A stretch of DNA of 64,000 nucleotides from Paracentrotus lividus (GCA_940671915.1 CALNVZ010000641.1:9618431-9682430); one strand, 5' to 3'; shown: positions 12,941-25,541, numbered from the stretch's first letter. Numbers and translations: made by a program. Notes: a model not told the origin generated them from the sequence alone.

Positions 12941-13975
12941 TATTGCATCCGTGCATTGAGTATTATTTCGGTCATGACTTCTCGAGTGATTTTATTGGAT
13001 CAACAAAATGCAAGCGGCAACGCGCGAAAGAAGGTTCAATGCGAACAGGAGACAGAGAACGGAGAAAGGGGAGGCAGGGGACGTCTAAAGAAGAGCAAGC
13101 GCCAAGAAGGGGGAGGGGGAGGAGTTGACGTTAAAAAACGTCCAAGACGGAGAAAGAGAGAAGAGAGGGGAGAGAGAGGGGTAGAGAAGTAAAGGAAGAG
13201 GAGGAGAAAGAGAGGAAGGGAAAAAAAAAGAAGGGAGAGAAAAGAAAGAACAAAGCGAAGATCGGGAGGAGAGGGAGGGAAAAGGGGGGAGAAGACAGGA
13301 ACAACCATAATTAATCGAGAAGACCGAATGACACTTCATTCACGGGGATGGAGAGTTCTAATCTGAGATAGTCTTTACTCCGTGATTCTTCCTTCATCAA
13401 ATCCACACAGCACTTAGATGATCCAGTCATGAAGTCTGCAGGCTATCCGCCATTTCTGGAGCTTAACCCACGGCACAGACGGATGAGCATACATCATTCG
13501 CTACGGGAGCTTGTACGGAACCTAACTTCCTTCCAGTTTTGATGGTGGAATTTCATCGGAAGGAGTAGCTATGGGAACTAAAAATGGACCCTCTTTGCTG
13601 TGTATTCATGGCCTATATGGAGTTCGTGCTGTATCATCGGGGCTCTCCCCCTCCTCTTCAGCGGTTATGATTTTCGGAATTGCTAGTGCTCCCGAGATGA
13701 ACTGGAATCTTTTGTACCACATCTTCCTCTCTCTCAACTTCATCACACGCATTTCTGACAGCTCTCTCCGCTTTTCTAGACATAGGTTCTCTCAGCCATG
13801 ATCGTCCGATCTCGCAGCGTTCATACAGCGACGGACGCCACAGTACTGATTTAGGTCGTCTATCACCTGCTGCAGAAGACCATCCCTGCTTTCACCGTCA
13901 GGAGCTTTGCAGTGTGAGGAAGATACAAGGTCCGCTCTTCTGACCTTGTCATCGTTTTTATCAACCGGGGATATC
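12941..13975. repeat. Left arm of a fold-back inverted repeat
   Basis: The reverse complement of 13230-13440 aligns base for base, with scattered mismatches and indels, to 14505-14730. Anchors are CACGGGGATG at 13341-13350 against CATCCCCGTG at 14594-14603, the GA-rich tract 13045-13290 against the CT-rich tract 14655-14900, and CAACAAAATGC at 13001-13011 against GCATTTTGTTG at 14953-14963. The paired coordinates place the axis at about 13972-13982. Short frames across the arm have no recognisable protein content. Confidence 0.85.
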
Positions 13976-15060
13976 TGCTCCTTTGATGCGGAGAGAAGCC
14001 AGAAATCGCTAACGGTAGCAGGATTGAAGCTCTGAGTCGGTTCCTAGGATCAATCTTCCGTCGTCCCCTGGTCTTGACCTATATGAGCCTAACGCCGACT
14101 TGCTCGAATTAAAGGACTTCAGTATCACTGACAGTGCATTAACTTCACACATATTCACGGAGCCCTCCCATAACAGCTTTTAGAAGGACCGTAGTCTCGT
14201 TCTACCCTGGACACTCAATCCACATCAGACCCGTCATGCCATCAACAACAGTGTGGCATCCGTCCGCTCGCCCTCCTGTAGACTGTGCCGTCACCACATT
14301 GGGCGAATCAGACCCTAAGAGTAGCTTTTCATGCAAGGGAGTGCACGATACTACTAGCAAGTGATCTATGTGATATCTGCATTATGTGATCTCTCTACGG
14401 TAGGTGAACCAACGCGTCTTGCGACCGAGGACGGAACACGCTTTTCGTTCGATCGTCTGAACACCGCGCCTCCAGTGGGCGCCTTTGCAACCTGGCCACT
14501 CAGTAGATATTTCTTTGTGGATGGAGCAGTAAGTGCTTTGGTGATGATTTGTGATGAGAATCCGAGGAAAGATTATCTTCGAATTAGGACTCTCATCCCC
14601 GTGGATGATGTGCTCATTTCGGTCTTTCCGTATGTAAATTGGTTTTGTTCTCTGTCTTCTCCCCCCCTTTTGCCCTCCTTCTCTTCGTCTTCTCTTTGTT
14701 CTTTCTTTCGTACTTTTTTTCTTCTTTTTCCTTTTTTTCTCCCTTCCTGTCTTTTTTTTCTTTCTTAACCCTCTCTATCTCTCTCTCTTCTCGTTTTTGT
14801 GAACGTTTTACGTCCCTCTCCCGCTCCCCTTTCTTCGTTTGCGCCCTGCTTTTTCCTTTTATACGTCTCCTCTCTCGCCTCCCCTTTCTCCTTTTCCTGT
14901 TTTCTGTCTCCTTGGTTGCGATGTTCCCTTTTGCTTTTGCGCTTTGGCTTTTGCATTTTGTTGTTATAAATCTTTCTGATGAACAGTCTTGACCCGAATT
15001 TATCTGTCCCCGGATGTTTTTTGTATTATATTATTTATTTTTTTAATATTATTCCCTTTG
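13976..15060. repeat. Right arm of the fold-back inverted repeat
   Basis: This is a noisy inverted copy of the left arm. By eye it is about 80 percent identical between 14505 and 14730 and poorer elsewhere. Beyond about 14960 the copy keeps landmarks (for example the segment around 14985-15045) but A and C positions are increasingly replaced by T and G. The open frame at 14361-14768 lies wholly in this arm and gives no recognisable protein. Confidence 0.8.
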
Positions 15061-18000
15061 AGAAGTCTGTGATCTTTGTCGGTGTTGTTTTTTCTTCAGC
15101 GTGTTTTTTTTGTTTTTTTTCGTGCTGCGGTGATGGGGGGGTTGTTGTTTTTTTTTTGTTGTTTTTTTGTTTTTGTTTTGATTGTTTTTGATTGGTTTTT
15201 GTTTGTGGTTTGTGTTTTTTGTGTTCTTTATTATTTTTTTTTTGTTTTGAATTGTTTTTTGTTTGAGTTTTTTTTGTGTGACGTGTGTCGTGGGGCCGTG
15301 TGGGTGTTTGTTGTGTTTGGTTTTTTGCGTTGGTTGTGTTTTTGGATTTGTGGGTTTTTTTGGTGGTTTTGGTTGGGGTGTGGTTAGTTTTAGGTGTTTT
15401 TGTGTTAGTTTTTTGTTGGTTTGTCTTGGGGTGTTTGGATTCGGATTTTAGTGGTGTGGATGGTTCCGGTGTGTGTTATTTTTTGTGTGTATTTCTAGGG
15501 TGTTTTGTGTGTATTTGGGTGGAGTTTTGGTTCGGTGGATTCTGATTGTGTTTTTTTTGTTCCGTAGTTTATTTTTGCTTGGTTTTCATTTAGTATTTGT
15601 TTGTTGACCGTTTGAGTTCATGTTCTTTTTGTTGGGTTGCAGTGTTGTGGGTGTTGGTTTTGTGGTCTGTTGGGATTTGGGTATTTTTATATGTGTAGGG
15701 TTATGTCTGGTGTGTTGTTTTTTGGTCTTGATGTTTTTTATTGGTTATCTGTAAGTTTGTGTTGTTCTGTATGGATGTTTTTGTTTGTGTTTTTTGGTTA
15801 ATGTATGGCTGGAGGTCGGTTCTTATGTGGAGTTTAATGGTTTGATGGTTTTATCTTTGGATGGTGGTTTGTGGAGTTTTTTTTATATTGTGTTCTGAGT
15901 ATTATTTGGGTTGTCGTTTTTAGTTTTTTTTGGCGTTGGGTTGTGTGGGGAGCGGTCTGTGTGTATGGTCTGGTTTTCATGTGAGGGGTGGCGGTGTTCT
16001 TTTTTTTACTTATTGTGTGATGCTGTTTTTTTTTGTTATAGTTATGGATTCTTTGGGTTTCTGTCGCGGGTCGTTGTTGGGGTCTGTCGGGGTCTTGTCG
16101 CGGTCGTAGTGGGGGGGGGGGGGGTTATGTCTGTTTGATGTTCGTTTCGGAATGGGTTGTTGTCGTGGGTGTTAGTGGCCGTGGGTCTGTGTTGTGTTGT
16201 TATTCGTGAGGTTGCGTGTGTGGTGGTTCGTTTTGATTTGTGTTTATTGATGGTGTGTGGTGTGTGTTGTGTTTGGGTTCGTTTTGATGGAGAGGTGTTA
16301 TTTCTTGTCCTGATGTCTGTTTTGGGTGTGTGTGGCCGTGGTGGCGTTGCGGTGGTGTTGTGTGGTTGGTTTTTCTAAGGTCTTTTCTATTTTGTGTTGT
16401 GCGTGTGAATTTTATGGGAGGGGAGTGTGTGTTGGCGTGGTTGTTGTGTGTGTGTTGTGTGGTGGTGTGTATAGTTTTGAGTGATCATATTGTCACCATT
16501 TTGGTTTTTGGGGGGGGGGAACCGAGTGAATTTGGATTTGAAATTTGAATTATTTATGTTACCATCACTGGAGTGTTTCATAGGAGTGATTGACTGTGTG
16601 TGGAGCAGTGCTAGTTCGGCCTGATTCATTATTGTGTGTGTGTGGGTGATATAGTTTTTTTAGGGTGTTGTTTGTGAGGAGTTTATGTCGAGTTTGTGTA
16701 TTTGAGTTGTTTTTGTTGTGTGTGTTGAGGATTTCTGTGTTCTCGATTTATTTGTTATATTGATGGGGATTTCAGTCCGAAGAAGTGTTGATGGTGTGTG
16801 TGTGGTGCGTAAGTGTTTAATCTTCTTTTGTCCGCTGTGTGGTCTGTATTATGTCCCAGTATTTATGGAATGGGTATTTGATTAATCACAGTAGTTGGAT
16901 TGACTTTAAATTGATTGTAATTGGATGGTGTGAAGTTTTCGTTGAGTATGGGGTTTCTGGGTATTGCTTTTTGTTGGTTTATGTGTCGTGTGTGTATTAT
17001 GGTTTTGTGTGATGGTGGTGTGATGGGTGTGTGTGGTGTTGTTTGGGTGGGTTCAGGGTTGTGGTGTGGGGTTTTTTCTTTCAGCTGTGGTGGTGGTGTT
17101 GTTCCTGTTGTTGTTGTTGTTTGGGGTGTCTGGAGTGCTGGGGATGGAGGGTTGAGTTGATTTTGTGGATGATGTTTGATGATTTTTCTTGATCATTTTG
17201 TTGTTTATCCAGTGTCGAGGAAGTGAATTTCTTTCGTTGCGTCTTTGTAGGTCTGTTTAATATTAGTTATACGTCTATTAAACTTGTGGTTGGGGTGTTT
17301 GGTGAATGGCGTCGTTGCCTGTGTGTGGTGGGTTAGGGTGGGTGTTAGATCCTATGTGTTTTGTGTGTTTCTTTTTGTTGATTTGTTTACTTGTCCTTTA
17401 GTTTGTGCTTTTTGGTTGGTTGTTGTGGGTTTTTTTGTTTGTGGTGTGTTGGTGGTTTTATTGTTGGGTTGTTTTGTTTTATCGTGATGAGGACTTTTTT
17501 TTTTTGCCTGTTTTGTTTTCTTTTGTTTTGATCTATGTTGTGCTATTTGTTATAATCTTTTTCTTTATTGTGTGGTTTATTTGTTGGGTGTGCTTTCTGT
17601 GTTATCTGCTTTTAGTTTTTTTTTTTTGGTTTTTGTCTTTTTTTTTGTGTTGTAGTTTGGTGTTGTTGGTTTTTTTGTGTGGGTGTTGTTTTGTTTTTTT
17701 TCTTTTTTTGTTTTTTTATAGTTTTGTGTTTGGTGGGGTGGTGTTTTTTTTTTTTGAGTTATTTTTGTGATTGTTGTTTTTTTTTTGGTGATTTGTGTTT
17801 TTGGTGTTTTTTTTTGGTTGTTGGTTTTTTTTTTGGCTTGATTTGTGGTGTGTTTTTTTCGGTGTTTATTTGGTTTTGTGTTTTTGTATCTGGCTGTTTT
17901 TATTTTGGTGGTTTTTTTTTTGTTCTCGATGTTTTTTTTCGTGTTTTTTTCGGTGTTTTTTTTGGTGTTGGTGCTGGTTGGGGGTTGGGGTGGGGGGGCT

Positions 18001-18959
18001 TTGGTTGTGTTTCTGTGGTTATTTTGCTTCGTTTTTGTTTTTGTTGTTGTGGTTTTGTGTGGTGGTTTGGTGGGTTTGTGGTTGTGGTTTGTTGGGGGGT
18101 GGTTTGGTTTTTTTGGTTTTTGTTGTTTTGTTTGGGTTTGGTGGTTGTTTGTTTTTTTGTAGTGGTTTTGGTTTTTTTGGCTTTTTGTTGGCTTGTTTTT
18201 TTTTTATTTTATGGTTGGGAGTTGGGTGTTCGAGTTTCGTGGTTTGTTGTTTGTGTTTATGGTTGGGTGTCTGGGATTTTTTGGTGGTTTTTTTTTTGGT
18301 TTGCTTCGTTGTTTTTTTTTTGTGGTTCTTTTTTTATTTTATCTTTTTTCTTTTTGATTGTTTTTTTAATTGTTGTGTGGGTTTGTGTTTTTAATTTGGT
18401 TTATGTGTTTTAGTATTTATTTGGATTTGCTGTATTCACTAGTCAGTTGATGATTTGGTATTTATTTGTCTGTATGGGTCATTTTATTTGTTTTGTTCTT
18501 GTTGGTTTTTTTGATGATTTTTGTCTTTTTTTGCTTTTTTGATTTTTGGTTTGTGGGTTGGTTGATTTTGGCTTGTTATGTGGTTTTTTGTTGTTTTTTT
18601 TGGTTCGGTATTTTTTGTTTTGGGTTGTTATGTTGGGGTTTTGGTGTCTTTCGTGTGATGGGTGGGATTTTATGTGAGTTTTGTGTTTTTTTTTTGGGTT
18701 GGGTTGTTTTTTTGTTTTGTTTGGGGTTTTTTTTTGTGTTTTTTTTTTGTTGTTTGTTTGTGGTTGTTTTTTTGGTTTTTGGTTGTGGTTGTGGGGTTTG
18801 TTTGGGGGTGTTTGTTTGTTTGTTTGTTGTGTTTTTTGGTGGGCTTGGTGGGTTGTTGTTTTTTTTTTTGTTTTTTTTTTTTTTTGTGTGTTGGTTTTTT
18901 GGTGGTGGTTTTTGGTTGGGGGGTTGGGGGGGGGGTTGGGCGGGGGGGGCGTGGTTGGT

Positions 18960-18990
<31 letters not shown>

Positions 18991-21960
18991 GGGGGGGGGG
19001 GGGGGGGGGGGTTTTGGGGGTGTTTGGGGTTGGGTTTGGTGTTTTGTTTTTTGTTTGTTTTGTGGGGTTGGTTGTGGGGTGGGGGTGTGTGTGTGGTGTG
19101 TTGGTGGGTGTTGGTTTTGTTGGGTTGTGGGTTTGTGTTGTGTGGGTGTGTTGTGTTGTGTTTTGTGTGTGGTGGTGTGGAGGTCTGGGGGTGGGGGGGG
19201 GGGGTGTTTGTTGAGGTGGGGGTTGTGTGGTTGGGTTGGTCTGCGGGTTTTGTGTTATGGGGGTCGTGATTGTGTGAGTTGTGTGGGTTGTTTTTTTGTC
19301 GGTTGGGGTTGGTAGGGGGGGGTTGTTTGGTGTGGTTGGTGGTTGGTTTTGGGTTTTGTAGGGCGGTTCGGTTGTGGTGCTTGAGGTTGTTTTTTTGGTT
19401 TTGGGTGTGGGGGGGTGGTTTTGGCGGTGGATGGGCTGGTGGTTGTGGGGTGTGGTTGTGTTGAGTGGTGGTGTGGTGGAGTTACGGTTGAGGGGGGTGA
19501 TGTGTGGTGAGTGGGGGGTGGATGATTGGTGGTGTGTTCGTTGTGTCCGGGGGTGTGGTGTTTTTTGGGTGGGGGGGTTTTGTGGTGGTTATGTGTGGTT
19601 TTTTGTTTGTTTTTTTGTTGTGTTTTGGGGTTGGGTTGTCGTTAATGCTGATGGTTGTATGTTGTTGGTGGGTTATTGTGGGTGTGGTTTGGGGTTGTGT
19701 TTGGTGTGTTTGGGGGGGTGTTTTTGTTGGTTCTTCGTGGTGATGTGTCTTTCGTTTGTATGTTATTTGTTTGTTTGTATTTTTTTTCTTTATTGTTTTC
19801 TTTTGTTTTTTTTTTTTCTGTTTTTTTTTTTTTTTTTTTTTGTTTTTTTTTTTTTTTTTTTTTTTGTTTTGTGGTTTTTGTATTTTTTTTTTTGTGGTTT
19901 TTTTTTTGGTCTTCTTGTTTTTGGTTTCTGTTTTTGTCTCTTGGTTGGTGTTTTTGTTTTTGGCGTTGGTTTTTGTTTTGTTGATATCTATTTCTGGTGG
20001 TCTATGGATTTTTGTTCTGCTGTGGGAGGTTTTATTTGTTTATTATTTTGATTGTGATGAGTTTTTTTAATTTTTTTTATTGTTTTTTGGTTTTTTTGGT
20101 GGTTGTGTGTTTGTATGTTGCTTTATTGGTGGTGTGTGGTTTTGATTATGTGGTGGCATTTCTGCTGGCTGGTTTGGGTTCTGTGTTTTTGGTGGTTAGT
20201 GGTGTGGGGCGTGGTGGGTTGTTTTGGGGTTTCTTTTTTGTTTTTTGTGTTTTGGGTTTCGTGGGTTGGCTTTTGTTTTGTGTTTGGTGGTGGTTGGGTT
20301 GCTGTGTTTGGGGGTTTGTTGGTTTTTTGTCTGTCTCTGTTGATTTGGTGTGGGGGGGTGGTGTTTCGGGTGGTTGGTGCGTGTGAGGTTGATTTTTTTT
20401 TAATTGTTTGCTATGTCTGTTGGGTGGTTTATGTTGCATTTAAAGGGTAGGGAAGGGATTTGGGGTCATGTGTGTGACATTACTTCGAAATGTGTATCTC
20501 GCTTCTAATGTCGTGTGAATGATTTGCATTTCCATGTTTCGACTGTATCCTTTTTGCGAGATTGTATTCTAGTTGCGTGTGTCGTATTGGGCATGGTTTT
20601 TAGGGGTGGTGTGTGGGTGGTTTGGGGGGTGGGTGTGTTGTTTTTGTTTTTGTTGTGCTGTTTGTTGGTGTGTGTGTGTGTGTGGTGTGGTGTTTTTGGG
20701 TGTGTGGTTGTGTGTGTGGTTATATTTATGTTTCGGTGGGTTTGTGTGGGTTGGGTTGGTTCGTTGTGGGTAGTTTGGGTCTTTTTGGTGGGTTTTGATT
20801 TGTGTTGTTTTGATTTTATGTTTGGGGGTGCGGTGTGTGTGTGTGTTGTGTGTGAGGGGCGTTTGTGTGGGTGGTGTGGTGTGGTGTTTGTGTTGCGTGG
20901 TTTGGTGTGGTGGTGGGGTTGTTGGTGGTGGTGGTGTTGTGTTGGTTTGTGTGTGTGGGGTGGTGTGTGGGGTGGTGTGTTTGGTGTGGTTGGGGTTGTT
21001 GTGGTTGTGTGGTGGGTTGGGGTTGGTTTTTGGTGGGGTGTTGGGGTGTGGTGGGGTGGGGTGTTGGTGTTTGTTGTGTTGTGGTTTGTGGTGTGTGTGG
21101 GGGTGTGTGTGTGTGTGGTGTGGGTGGTTGTTGGGGTGTGGTGTGGGGGTGTGTGTGGGTTGGTTTGGTGGGGGGGTTTGTGTGTTGCGGTGTGTGTTTG
21201 GGTGGTGGTTGTGGGGGTTTTTGTGGTGGTGTGGGGTGGGTTGGTGGGGGTGTGTGGTGGGTGGGTGGGGTGTTGGTGGTGGGGTGGGGGTATTGTGTTT
21301 TTGTTGGTGTTGTTGGAGTGGTGGGGGGGGTGGGTGGGGGGGTGCGTGGGTGGTGTGGTGGTTGTGGGTGGTGGGGGGTGGTTGGTGTGTGGGTTTGTGT
21401 GGGTGGTGTGGGTGGGGGGGGGGTGTGGGGGTGGGGGTGGTTTGGTTGTGGGGTTGGTGGGGGTGGGGGGGGGGGTGGTGTGTGGGTGTGGGGGTGGGTG
21501 GGGGGTGGGGTGTTTGGGTGGTGGGTGGGGTGGGGTGGGGTTGGTGGTGGGTGGGGTTGGTGGGGGTGGGGGGTGGGTGGGTGGGGTTGTGGGGGGTGGG
21601 TGGGGTGGTGGGTGTGGTGTTGTGGGGGGTTGCTGGGGGGTGCGGGTGGGGTGGGTGGGGGGGGGGGGGGTGGGTGTGGTGGTGGGGGGGTTGTTGTGTG
21701 GGGTGGGTGGTTGTGGTGGGTGGGGTGGTTGGTGTGGTGGTGGGTGGGTGGGGTGGTGGTGGGGTGGTTTTGGGTGGGGGGTGGTGGGTGGGGTGGGGGG
21801 GGTGGGTGGGTGGGTGTTGTGGGGGGGGGGTGGGGGGTGGGTGGGGTGGGGGTGGTGGGTGTGGGGGGGTGGGGTGGGGTGTTGTTTTGTGTTTTGTTTG
21901 TGGTGTTGAGTGGTTGGTGTGGGATATGGTTTGGGTGAAATGTTGGCTTGTCGGGGGTTT
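15061..21960. other. Keto-only (G/T) tract, probable degraded sequence
   Basis: For almost 7 kb the plus strand consists nearly exclusively of G and T. The first part is T-dominated (15060-18400), the second G-dominated (18900-21900), with long homopolymers at 18961-19011 and 19801-19865. Stop codons all contain A on the plus strand (TAA, TAG, TGA) and require T on the A/C-rich minus strand. Both strands are therefore nearly stop-free, which produces frames of up to 464 codons made of Val, Gly, Trp, Cys, Phe and Leu, and a mirror frame of Pro, Thr, His, Gln and Asn. These are not genes. The tract continues the right arm of the fold-back at 13975 and is most simply failed base calling. Confidence 0.8.
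18961..19011. repeat. Long G homopolymer
   Basis: There are 29 consecutive G, one T, then 21 consecutive G. On a real molecule this would be strongly G-quadruplex-forming. Given its surroundings it is more likely a base-calling default. Confidence 0.9.
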
Positions 21961-21984
21961 GTTGTGAGTGCATATGCAATAAAT

Positions 21985-22400
21985 ATATTGATTGACTTGA
22001 TTGATTAGTCCATCTGCGTGTTGATCGATGCTGGATTAATGCTAATGTTAATTTTTTTGATTAATTAATTGAATCGGTGATTGATTGATCTAATTGATAT
22101 TGATTGATTGATTGATGAATGATATTTGATTGTGATTGTTGATTGATTGATTGTTTGATTGTACTTGACCGAATGCGTCTGATGATTGATATAATGATTT
22201 GATATGATTGACTGAGACTGATTGGATGGATGGATTGGATGAGATTGTTTTTTTATTGATTGATTGATTGATTGTTTGATTGTGAGCTGGTTTGATTATT
22301 TATTGATTGGATTGATCGGTTGGTTTATAATATAATGATTAATTGATTGATTGATTTAATTTTGATTGACAGGTGATTGTTTGATTGTACTGACAGATTG
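21985..22400. repeat. GATT-rich degenerate simple repeat
   Basis: Many short runs of GATT are separated by unrelated bases. This marks the transition from the keto-only block back to ordinary mixed-base sequence. Confidence 0.7.
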
Positions 22401-24781
22401 TGCTGATTGAGGATGGAACAAGACAATATTTTGATTCATTTTTATGATTGCTGGAAAGTTGCATCATTTGATCGATTCGTAATTCTTTGATGATTAAACA
22501 TTTTTAGTAGCTTTTATTGATTTACGTGGTTATTGTGTTCAGTGATTGATTTATTGCTCAGTTCTTCAGTTCGTTTATCAAATGATGAGTGAATGATTTG
22601 CTATAAATCATCGATTAATTGATATTTTTACTCATGGACCTTTGATTGATTTTCTTTAAATGGAGTAGATTAGACAGTGATGGAATGTTTGATTGACGTG
22701 TACGCAAATTAATCGGTTCGAATCTTCTTTCTTAACTTTTTGTCGATCGTTTAAAATAATGACCAGGGGAAAGAAAGTCAGTCAGATGTGAGTGCTGAGA
22801 AAAAAAATATTATCTCTGATTAAGACAATCCAGAGAAAATTGTTGACCGGGTGACCACATTCATCATTCAATAAATTCAATGCTGAAAGATGATTAGGGA
22901 TCGAGAAAAATAAAAGTCAAGTTCTGTAACCCTAATTCGTTATTAGCTTCGAGTAACTTTTTCATTTCACACTGCCCTAGTTATTTTCGCTACTTCAAGT
23001 TTTTTTCGAGTGATTTGATGGATTAAAAAGTGGTAAATCGAAAACGCAATAGAGTTGACGTAGATTTGTTGATCAACGAGAATGGGTCGGACGCGGAGAA
23101 AGGGAGATTTCCGCCTTGGCACTATTATAGTTAAAAAAACCACACGGTAAAAGAGAAATAAATGAGTGAATTAATTATAGAATAATATAAAACGATGTTT
23201 TATTGTCACGCTTGCAATAAGTGTGTACTTAGATGGAGTTGCCGTGTGCATGGCTTTCAACGAAGTTTATAGTCATTTCGGTGTGCCTATCTCGCTATTT
23301 AATGGCTATGTTTTGTGACACAACGTATAAGTTGTATTTTTTTTTTTTTTTTGTTTTTTGCTATTTTGCACTTTTTTGGCTCTCTTCTAAAAGGGAAGAC
23401 TCAGAGAAATTAAGGCCCAATAACATTCCCTCCACATGCTTGCATGAATGCATTNNNNNNNNNNNNNNNNNNNNNNNNNCCATTTTGCTTCTCTTTCAAC
23501 TTTCCCTCTTCCCTCTCTTTCCCAAGTTCCCTATCTTTCCTTTCCTTTCAGTTTTATCTTTGTTTTGGACATTAACATTTAGAGCGTTTTTATTTATTTA
23601 TTTATTATATATTTTTTGGCGTTTCCTATATCATTTTCCCTTCTGTTCAACCATGTCCCTCTTTAATTTTTTTTATATTTTATTTTTTACATGGGTTACA
23701 CACCCGCCCCCCCAAAAATAACACATTTACGAATAACGTACGTGTCACCCTGACCCTGCCGCCCTATGATCGTATGCTTGATTTCCGCAGGCCCGGTATA
23801 CTCTTTGCTGGGTAGTGGGGAGGAGTAATCCGACGATAAAATTATTGAAATAGGGGTCTTTCAGCATTTTCTCCGACCATGTTTTTTTTTACTTAGGGAG
23901 TAGTTATCACGTTTTTGACGACAGGTTCTGAAATAGAGTTCCGAATGTGATGCAAAAGACTGTGAAAAGGGTGTAATTTTGCTAGCTCCCTTTCAAAAAC
24001 GTGTAATAGGGGGTAATTTTGACATCGCTTCCCCTACCAATAGGGGGTATCTCTAAGAATCCGGAACAAGCATACATGTATGGTTGGGTTGCCCCCTGAG
24101 TGGAGAGGGGGGGGGGGGGGTTATCAACCCCTTCCCCTGCACTTCCTGTTATAAGCAAGGAAGAAGCTGATTTTGCTTCTTTTTTTTTTCTTCTTTTTTT
24201 CTTCCCCTGCTACCTCTTCTTTGTTTTTTCTTTTTCTCCTCCGTTGTTTTATTCCATCAGAAAAATGGACTAGGCCCATTCCATTTTTTTAAAAATATAA
24301 TATTTAAATCAATTTGTATACTATTATTCTGTTTTGCTGATGTAATCCTATCAAGCTGTTAAATATATTCAATGGACGATAGGCATATTGGTTATACTGT
24401 TGTCAACAAAACGTTTGCTTTTTTCATACTTTGTATCCCCTTTGTACTTTTATTATCACATTCCTATGTTAGGTATGGGCTGGGGCAAACGGCAGGTGAA
24501 AGATATTTGATTCTTCGAAAATATCAAAAATAGATATCAATCGTTAAATCTAGCAGGAAAGGAACGACAGATGGTTCAGGTTAAGTTTCAATTTCAGATC
24601 AGTTTCAATTCACTTTCATATTTCTCTTTTGAATCATGAAACAATTGACCCCCTTTTTACCCTTATTTTGAGCAGACTTTGAAACATAAGTCTTGTATTC
24701 AACACATATGTGCATGGGTGTTGGCGGACCGTGTGCGTAACGGATACGGAACAGCGTTTTCCCCAAGTCGTCTTCATCTAG
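22401..24781. other. Non-coding stretch around a scaffold gap
   Basis: Ordinary AT-rich sequence resumes here. The only longer frame (23233-23721) crosses the N run and a T-rich segment, and it has no recognisable content. A low-copy repeat may lie at 23740-24110, where GTGTAAT/GGGTAATTTTG phrases recur. Confidence 0.5.
23455..23479. other. Assembly gap (25 N)
   Basis: A run of 25 N. True gap length is unknown. It lies 1.5 kb after the end of the keto-only block, consistent with a poor-quality contig end. Confidence 1.
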
Positions 24782-25010
24782 AAAAAAAAAATGTATTCAC
24801 AATGTGCTCACATATTCATATACAAATATATTAAAATGCTCGATTTTAACAATGTGTTGATGATTACACACTGTGATATGGTTTTTATTTCAGTTCCACA
24901 CTGTGTTCACAATGTATTCACAATGTGTTCACTTTGTGGTTCGCATTGTGTTTCACATTGTGGGACACTGTGTGTGTGTTTTTTTGTTTGTTTGTTTGTT
25001 TGTTTTTGTT
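24782..25010 (+). mobile_element. CACA(A/C)TGTG-rich MITE, copy 1
   Basis: The segment is crowded with the palindromic motif CACAATGTG/CACACTGTG and near variants. It contains the core TTAAAATGCTCGATTTTAAC followed by AATGTG. The end, GGGACACTGTGTG followed by a T-rich run, matches the end of a second copy at 25253-25541. No coding frame. The ends are not sharply defined. Confidence 0.6.
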
Positions 25011-25252
25011 TTTTTTGACAGGATGGTAATTCTTACAAAGTAGCAAAACAAGTACTATTACCCACAAAATATTTTAGTCTTCCTACATTGATTAATTATT
25101 TATTGGCTAATTTATACTGAAACATACGCTGTAGGCTTTAATAGTTCACTCAACAGGAGACTACCTTTTAAAACAATATACATGTATAATAATATATTAT
25201 AAAAAATATAACACACAATGGAGTTAGTTCGATCAGAGTTGAGATAATTTTT

Positions 25253-25541
25253 CAGTGTGGTTTAAATTCCCAAGTGTGTTCGCATAGTGATGTTTGATTT
25301 CACACTGTGAACTTAGTGCCTTGAGATGTGAAGATGGGATTCACACTGTTAAAACGCTCGACTTTAACAGTGTGGAGATGATCCACTGTGTTTTTTGCAT
25401 AGTAAAAGCATGTTCACATAGCGGTGATTTGCGAGTTTACATTGTGAATTTACGCCTTCATCATGTGAATACGTGATTAACAGCTCACAAATTTTCAACA
25501 GTGTGGAAACAATTTCATTGTAGGACACCGTGTTATTTTTT
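25253..25541 (+). mobile_element. CACA(A/C)TGTG-rich MITE, copy 2
   Basis: Same layout as the copy at 24782, in the same orientation: repeated CACTGTG/CATTGTG motifs and a central palindrome CACTGTTAAAACGCTCGAC followed by TTTAACAGTG. The end is AGGACACCGTG plus a T-rich run. The two copies are separated by about 240 bp of unrelated sequence. Confidence 0.6.

Noticed and set aside
17679..19315. Several 200-270-codon hydrophobic frames that look like multi-span membrane proteins
   Set aside because: T-rich DNA encodes Phe/Leu/Val/Cys by composition. Three overlapping frames look equally 'membrane-like', which real genes do not do.
20515..21909. 464-codon open frame, and a 387-codon opposite-strand frame at 20816-21979
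   Set aside because: Both come from a region lacking A and C on one strand, where stop codons can hardly occur. The products are Val/Gly/Trp/Cys or Pro/Thr/His low-complexity strings without domain structure.
15061..21960. Telomere or subtelomere repeat
   Set aside because: No periodic TTAGGG or similar unit is present; A is almost absent and there is no fixed period.
23233..23721. 162-codon ORF
   Set aside because: Crosses an N gap and T-rich low-complexity sequence.
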